From contig OZ038433.1 in NCBI GenBank assembly GCA_964036275.1, positions 2,664,013 through 2,728,012 of the forward strand: a stretch of DNA of 64,000 nucleotides, in the 5' to 3' direction. The first letter of the stretch is position 1, and every line of letters begins with the position of its first letter. The translations under genes and the position numbers were made by a program. This document shows positions 57,657 through 64,000 of this stretch, one piece after another. This DNA comes from Litoditis marina (Eukaryota; Nematoda; Chromadorea; Rhabditida; Rhabditidae). The notes beneath the pieces were generated by a model. It was not told where the DNA came from. It saw nothing but the letters and a program-made list of their open reading frames with translations, and searched no databases.

Positions 57657-60600
57657 TTAGGCCAAAGTGGACCAGGCTCCCTTTTGAGTGGGACTCTCAG
57701 TGGTGATGGTACGGGTATAATAGTAGGCTGCGGGGAGAATGAGAAGGAGTCCCAGGTAGTTGATCACACCGAAAGTAGTCCCGTAGAAGAGGTAGACGGA
57801 GAACGAGTAGGCGAAGAAAATCTGAAGAAAAAACATTTCAATTTCTATCATCTATGACACTAATAAATACTTAATGTATCAGATTTATAAGCTATTCTCA
57901 AGTTGTTGTGAGGATAAACCATGTGAGAAAAAAAACTTTCACATTCGTCCGAAATCGCCAAAGAATGGCGAGAACTATACTCATGAACAGTTGTTTCATA
58001 ATACAACACAAGCTTTATTTCCCACCGTTGTTTTGGCAGTTTTGTGAAGATTTTTTAGTGTAAACTGGCCGCTAGGAGTTGGAAAGTTCGTTTTTTTTTG
58101 GTTCCCAGTTCTCAAGATGTTACTAACTGACCTGGATCGATGCTCTGACGTTGCTGATGATCTGTGTGTTGAGTGCTCCGTTGTGTTGGATGCTCAGGAA
58201 TGTGGTATACTGTAGTGGAATGGCGGCAACCAGAAGAACTACGAACGAGAAGGTGAACGCGGGGTGGGCGGACGTCATCAGGTACATGAAGGCGTCACGA
58301 ACCTCGTCCTGAAACAAGGGCAGAGATAATCAATAATCAATAATGTTCATAGTAGTCCCGCACGTCGTCCTGAAACAAGGGAAAGTAAAAATAATGAACT
58401 TCCACAAGTTTTGCTCTCTCCAAAGCAAGCCTATGCTGTGTACGTTGTCTTTTCTCGCGGTGCTTGTAGTTTGGCCCCGAACTTTCGATCGAAATTAGTA
58501 AAGATGGAGTATATGGAGATCAAACTACAACGTAGATTTAGACGCTCCCTTTCTGTATATTTTTTTCTGTGATAGCTGTAACAACCATCTTGATGGTTTT
58601 GCCCCTATAAGAACAACAGATCATAGGAACGCGGAGAAATAGCCGCCAAACATTCTAATAACGATCAACAGCTGGATTGAAAAAAAATCTTCAAAACCAG
58701 ACATTCATATAAATGTGAGATGTGAAACTGTTCACTGAATTTCCGCCTGTATTAGTACAAAAAATAATTACAGAATGCTCACCTGAACAATGTCGGCCAC
58801 CAGATAGATGAGGAGCGAGTTGAACGAGTGCAGGTACAACAGTTCCGATGCCTGAACACATAATAAAGAACCGGAATTTTGCCTTTAATATCTCTCCATA
58901 CATTGATAGTTTCTTACTGGATCTTCTATATGAACTACGTTAACCTAAATAATGTAAACATCTCGCACAAAGAGAACTGTGGAAATTTGAGTGTATCGTT
59001 AAAAATTCATTCGAATACAAAATGAAAATCGAAAATATCGATAAGTCTGACCTGGAAATTAGCGGACAACTGTTCGAACTGTACGTAGGCGATGGCCTGG
59101 CAGAGAGAGGCGATGAGGCCGTAGAAAAAGGAGAAACGGTCCAGAGTATTCTCCAGGTTCACTGAAATCGTGGTGTGCAACATTAGTATGTGTTGGTGGT
59201 ACAGTTGATAAGGTAGACATGGTGAAGTATCTTCGTCAAGATTGAAGATAATCAAATACATGATGTTTAAGAAAACCTTATACTGACAAAAAATATGTTA
59301 AAGAAGTAGTTCGTTTCTTATATTGTTCAAAACTGGACACGTTTTGATCTTCATATGTGATTTTCGCGCTCAATTCGAGAAAAAAAGAGTGAAAGGGGGT
59401 TTGGCGCTGTAGTCGTTCTGATTTGGTTCGTGAAAAAGCACTCTAAAATCACGGTTTCATGCATTTTTTCTCATAATTGAAGTGAAATTCTTCTATGTTG
59501 ACAGTTACCTACCGGTAGCGAATGAGATGAATGAGACCAATGTGACAGCCGCCAACTGCCTTTTGTCCGGGCGAGATTTCGAGAAAATAGCCAGAGCCCC
59601 AGCTATGAACAGAGGGGTTAGTCTGGAAAAGATATTTGGAAACTTATGGTTGACAGAGGTTGAAGAATGGGTAGGAAATATTGAGATTTTCTGTCTTTCT
59701 GAGTTACATTTGAACAGTTCGCAAAGATACAGTACACTTTGATTTCCACTTCCAGATTAGATTTGTTCTCCAAACTTCTTCAAAATTTCTAATCGAAAAA
59801 AAAAACTTCATGTGGAGTTTTTATTTTTATGGTATACCCTCTTTTCGAAATTTGGTTCTTTGGCCCTATTTTAGTTGCTCCCACTAGAATTATTTTAACT
59901 TTGGACATAGCTTCCTTCTCCGTTGTCCATGTAATGTTTGATCCATAAACTTTGATAAGTATGATAGCGTGCCTATCGGTCATTCCGGCGGTTATTATCC
60001 GTTATTTAGAGTGGGTGTAAATTGATGATCCTACTTGCACGAAAAATACGTTAAGACGTATGAAGAATGGCAATATACAAGGTGCATCCTTTTCTATTCA
60101 GCTGAAACAGTTCATTCTGAGTTCTGTCTTCTGTTTAATGATCTATGCGCAATAAACATTGGCTTTTATTATTATTAGTTTGTGGCCGTTTAATTATTGC
60201 TCGAACATGATAGTTTGGGGTACATCACAAGTTCGACGTGTGTTCATGAGGACCATGAAAACAACCCTAGTTTAGTGAGAAATATAACTCTCTGAGGCAC
60301 TACTCTTTTCAGATAAGCCGGATTTTAGAGAAGAAAATCCGTCTTTGCAAACGTGCGCTTTGGTTGTGCACTTTTCTCTCGCCTTGATACACGTTTCGCG
60401 AGATAGTACTCGAAGCGAGAAACGGAGAATCGGACCAGGTAGGATATTACAGCGTGCGTAATCTTAGATTCCCCTAGCGCCCTTCTGATTGTTACTCATA
60501 TGCCTCCATCAGGCATGCCTATACCAACCTCTTAACGGAGTCGAACACTGGTAGTCCGATTCCCTCGAACGAGCAAACGGTCAGCCATTGTGAGATACAG

Positions 60601-61619
60601 AGCAGGACGGAGGGTCCGAAGGCATGGCGCCCTCTCTCGAAGGAATACGGAGACACCTTCCACACATTCGCTACTCTGGAAATGATATAATCCCTTTCAC
60701 TCATCTAAGAAAAGTTACAGCACAGTGAGTTTTTCTCTGATATTCACTACAAGTAGTTACAATATAGGTAGATATTATAACTGTTTTGCAGTTTCAGAGA
60801 ACATAATAGAATAGAATATCGTACTTATCGAATCAGTTCATTAGAAAGCAACGGACAAAAGGCTGATAAAAAAACGAAAAATAGAACACATCCAGAATTA
60901 GCTAGAAGTGACAACTTGACTGACTAACTCGAAACTCGAGAGGTTTCTAAGAAAGTTTACAGACGCCACCCCGGCACGAAAACCTTACTCACCTGAGAAC
61001 TTCGATGACGAATAATGTAGTGGCGCTTTGGAGCAGTTGAATGACGATGGGGTAGTCGAAGAAGAATCTCGTCACTATGACCCTCCCCAACAGGGAACAG
61101 AACACCGACGAGCCCACGAAGGCAATGGCACTGAAAGGGAAGGAGTAGACTATATCCCTCTTCTACTCCCTATCTCTCCTCTCTCTCTCTCACTCTCTCT
61201 TTCTCTTGCTGTCACTTTCTTTCTCCATACTTCTCTCTGTGGAGAAAGTAACTTGAGAAGTAAACGTGAGACGTGAATAATGAAACAACTGCATAGAAGC
61301 AGCATTATAATGTACACCGGCCAAAGTTTCATCGTTCTGGTATGTCGGATGTGTATGAGTTCCAGTTCTAAAGCTCTTCAAGTTGTTACAAACTGCCGAG
61401 AATCTTACAAGTTTTCAAGCCAAAAAACAGTGAACAAATAGAGACAGATGTTACATTCAGTTGCATTGCTGAATAGTCGTCTTCAGCGGTGTGAGCCGTG
61501 CTACAGTATGCAAAAGAATGGCACGTCAAACACGAGAATCAGAAAAACATAATCCATGTTATTTTTTGAGAATCTAATTACCTTGTAGTGGAAGCGGGTG
61601 CGTTGTGAAGGGAGCGCAT
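57657..61619 (-). CDS. SLC35D-like transporter, right paralogue (8 exons, 317 aa)
   Basis: Multi-pass membrane protein of the drug/metabolite superfamily, most like SLC35D nucleotide-sugar transporters. Exons: 61619-61582, 61130-60993, 60675-60529, 59622-59513, 59161-59052, 58851-58783, 58308-58132, 57821-57657; total 954 nt. Family-like landmarks are the first paired helices (AIAFVGSSVFCSLLG... FFDYPIVIQLLQSATTLFVI), GLPVFDSVKRLTP in the place of the SLC35D LPMF-VLRKFTIP motif, and FLSIQHNGALNTQIISNVR in the place of the conserved Asn-Ser-Ala-Leu-Thr helix. The terminal helix NYLGLLLILPAAYYYTRT matches the usual NF-G-----GG--Y end. The C-terminus lacks the dilysine signal some members carry. 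Length 317 aa is within the family range (about 290-355). ATG 61619 follows an AG (TCTATCCAG) by about 30 nt. Substrate unknown. Confidence 0.85.
58415..58535 (+). repeat. TGTAGTTTGATCC interspersed repeat, copy 3
   Basis: GCTCTCTCCAAAGCAAGCCT, CTTGTAGTTTGGCCCCG, then an inverted GAGATCAAACTACAACGTAG end. The TAGTTTGATC and GATCAAACTA ends form inverted repeats about 65 bp apart. It lies in an intron of the right transporter. Confidence 0.5.
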
Positions 61620-62720
61620 CGCGAATGAAAGAAGAACACTGGCGGCCTGGATAGATGGATCGGTAGATAGAGAGAACTTCTTTCTCTTTCTGTACCTCTT
61701 TATCTCTCTCTTCATCTTGCTCCTTATCTTTCTTTTTCTCTACCACTCTTTATAACTTCTTCCATTTATCTCTCTCATATTGCTCAACCATTCTTTGTTT
61801 GACTCTCTCTCTAGCCTTGCTTTCGGGTTTTTTCCTTCTCTTCTTCTCATATACCCAAAAAGCGCCTTAAACGCTTCAGGAGATTAGCTTGCTACCTATT
61901 GAATATTTCGCTATTCTCATTTTAATATTATTCATAATTCTACAACACAACCTGTTTATAGAGGAGAACAACACAGATTTCCCATATCACTTCGTTAAAT
62001 CGCCCAACAATCAAACTTGCAGGCTCTATCTATATTTCCATCGGTATGAAACTTTCTAGATAGAAGTTGCGAGAAGTTTGAATCCAATGAAGAAGACCGG
62101 CTTCACTAAGATTGATGGGTTAGAGTTTCTCAAGTGCCACAAACTCAGTTTATGGAAAAGTGGTATATTGAAACAGCTTCAATTTTAACGTAAAACTAAA
62201 ACCAGCTGATACTGGAAGTAATTAGAACAGTCATATTAAGATCCTGAAAAGTAGTATACTAATGTCACATCGAGAAATTTGCCCATTGGAAACATTTTGA
62301 ATTTCCTCTCTCGGTATTTCACGGTATCTCCCGCACAGATCAAGAGATCACGTAGATTTCCTTTCTTCCCGAAATCATTATCTCGAGCGAACTCTAGGAA
62401 CAACACATTTAGTCCCTGGCGCAGTGAAAAGTAGGATTAAACGACGAAAATACTGTATGTTGCACTTCTGTACAAGGAAATATGTCATTCTCGTGCTCCA
62501 AAAATGTAACAAGTGCTGTAACCTCTCCTTTCTTCTCCTCTCTTTCATATGTAGCTCACGAGATGTACATTTGTCTTTCATGTACTGGGCACGTGAACTT
62601 CTTATGAGTTTGAAGATTATTGCTACCACGGCAGTTAGATTAATAATTGGCTTGCTCCGCGTCTTTTGTTCAAGATGTCTGCGAGGCTCATGGAAACTGC
62701 AATCAGGGGAACATTGAGGC
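61620..62720. other. Spacer upstream of the right transporter
   Basis: No supported gene. It begins with the promoter and 5' UTR side of the transporter and contains C/T-rich tracts near 61680-61850, whose Lys/Glu-rich open frame on the minus strand is low-complexity. Confidence 0.5.
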
Positions 62721-63523
62721 AGGGTTCATACTTTCCGTCGCCGAATTAGGCGACAGCAACAGTCGCTCGGGTAGAATTTTCGAAATGCTGCTGTCGCTCA
62801 ATTTGGCAGCAGCAATGTCGCTTAATCTAGCTACCAAAATGTATGAACGACTTTTTCTAAATGGCATATTTTTGTTAAAAACAATGCTCTTTTTGGAAAA
62901 TGTCAGTTTTACTTGATAATTTTGATCCAGATTGTTCGAAAAATCTTATTGCATGGTTGATTGGTGAAAATTTCTATCATGATGCAATGAGCGATGTTTC
63001 TATACGATTCAATGTTTTACTCTCGACTAATGATCAAATTTGTTTTAAAACTCAGTTGAAGTTCGAAAGTGTGATTTTCGAAGTTTCAATAAACTTACAA
63101 TATAGAGTGTAGACAAATTGTTTTGATAGCTTTAGAAAGTCAAAAACCAGATCATTTCCCACTCCATTTACCGGGAAATAATTTTGAAAGAAGTAATATA
63201 TGTTTTAACTGAGTTAGTAACTACCCAAATAATCATTTAAAATTGAAAAAATAAAGTAATGGAGAAAAAAACTGAACAAAAACCAATTAGCGACGCTTCA
63301 TGTATTTTACTAGCTAGTAAACTACGCTTGTCGCTGAATTCGGCAGCAATTGTCGCCTAATTAAGCGACAGCGGCGTGATTTGGCAACAAAAAAGTATGA
63401 ACACCCAATTGGCGACGCGACGTCGCTGTAGTGGAGTTCGGCAACAGGCGACGCGATCGATAATCATGATTTGTGTGTTGTCGCGCGTGCTGCCGAATTC
63501 AGAGACAGGAAGTATGAACCCTG
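62721..63523. mobile_element. 803-bp inverted-repeat element, termini CAGGGTTCATACTT
   Basis: Ends CAGGGTTCATACTTTC and GGAAGTATGAACCCTG are near-perfect inverted repeats of hAT-like type. The subterminal 100-150 bp at each end are packed with GTCGC/GCGAC palindromes around GAATT (for example GTCGCCGAATTAGGCGAC). Internal echoes of the terminus (AAAATGTATGAACGA, AAAGTATGAACACC) suggest nested copies. Both flanks contain TGAGG but not an exact 8-bp duplication. There is no transposase frame in the A/T-rich middle. Confidence 0.7.
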
Positions 63524-63554
63524 CCTGAGGTAGCACGACGATCTCTGAGCAGAC

Positions 63555-63728
63555 GGCGTAGCAATCCCTCCAATCTCATGGGAAGTTCATATGAGGTGCT
63601 CATGAGATACCTCATGAGCTACTCGTGAACTCTCAATGTTGTAGTATGGCAATCATTATAATCTCATGAGAAGCACATGCGAATAGCTCATGAGGTATCT
63701 CATGAGATTTTTGAGGGATTGCCACGCC
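63555..63728. mobile_element. 174-bp MITE with GGCGT-GCAATCCCTC arms and CTCATGAG words
   Basis: Left arm GGCGTAGCAATCCCTC and right arm GAGGGATTGCCACGCC are inverted. Between them CTCATGAG-type 8-bp palindromes recur about five times with ACCTCATGAGC and GCTCATGAGGT pairs. No target duplication is seen. Confidence 0.65.
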
Positions 63729-63784
63729 GCCAGGAATAAGCAAGAAAATCAAACTACCATTGGACATAAATATGCTCGGACCCC

Positions 63785-63890
63785 GTGGGGTTCGATCTTC
63801 CAAAAGCAAGCCTAATATTGTAGTTTGATCCTGTTGTGTATGAAGTTGTAAACGGTGGCGTGCATCGAGTTCAAACTACAACGAAGATTT
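63785..63890 (+). repeat. TGTAGTTTGATCC interspersed repeat, copy 4
   Basis: AAAAGCAAGCCTAATATTG, TGTAGTTTGATCCTGTTG, GGTGGCGTGCATCGAG and TTCAAACTACAACGAAG. These are the same ordered blocks as the 39.1- and 58.4-kb copies, making this the clearest family member. Confidence 0.55.
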
Positions 63891-64000
63891 GGTATTTTCT
63901 CATAGTGGCTCCAAATATTCTAGAACCTCTCTAGCTGCACTGATAGTTCGACTGAGACATTATATTTCTCATTTACAATGTGATTCATCTGCACAATACT

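Noticed and set aside
61501..61746. 81-codon Lys/Glu-rich open frame overlapping the right transporter's first exon
   Set aside because: It is in a different frame from the coding exon and mostly covers a C/T-rich tract. The spliced frame starting at 61619 joins to the conserved transporter.
1..64000. rRNA genes, operons, bacterial or viral segments
   Set aside because: I found no rRNA-like sequence, no run of intron-free prokaryote-like genes and no viral gene; all recognised genes are intron-rich animal genes.

Overview
This is a eukaryotic (animal) genomic window of about 40% GC. It holds six multi-exon protein-coding genes that I could rebuild exon by exon with GT-AG introns and intact reading frames, plus a weaker nested candidate. 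Exons run from 17 to 328 nt and introns from under 100 nt to 4.1 kb. The gene set (MICU1, KLHDC10, JAZF1, CPSF3, synaptojanin, SLC35-type transporters) indicates a bilaterian invertebrate. Most predicted starts lie close downstream of an AG in a pyrimidine context, which would fit spliced-leader trans-splicing as in flatworms, nematodes and some other phyla. I cannot fix the phylum from the sequence.

Layout. 1-2.3 kb: no recognised gene. 2.3-9.0 kb (minus): MICU1, gatekeeper of the mitochondrial calcium uniporter, 14 exons, 545 aa. 9.0-9.6 kb: short divergent promoter region shared with 9.6-15.5 kb (plus): KLHDC10, a six-bladed kelch protein, 12 exons, 433 aa. 16.5-21.9 kb (plus): a JAZF1-type three-zinc-finger protein with a Gln/Pro-rich tail, 15 exons, 440 aa. 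22.9-35.3 kb (plus): CPSF3/CPSF73, the pre-mRNA 3'-end endonuclease, 22 exons, 694 aa, with all metal-binding motifs. Its 4.1-kb intron 11 holds a candidate minus-strand gene end and an orphan exon. 37.9-52.5 kb (plus): synaptojanin, 30 exons, 1123 aa, with SAC, inositol 5-phosphatase and proline-rich domains. 53.3-61.6 kb (minus): two tandem, strongly diverged SLC35D-like transporters of 299 and 317 aa with matching exon plans. 61.6-64 kb: intergenic with two inverted-repeat elements. The genes are not functionally linked; this is ordinary metazoan gene order.

The unusual part is the non-coding DNA. Introns and spacers are full of small inverted-repeat elements from at least ten families. 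Two complete hAT-like elements (termini TAGGGTTGTTAA, perfect 8-bp target duplications) are filled with a CTCGAAAA minisatellite. One lies exactly behind a synaptojanin exon, so its target duplication GTGAGTGA is a duplicated 5' splice site. Two decayed relatives lie 8 and 12 nt behind CPSF3 exons. A donor-targeting, introner-like habit is the most interesting hypothesis here.
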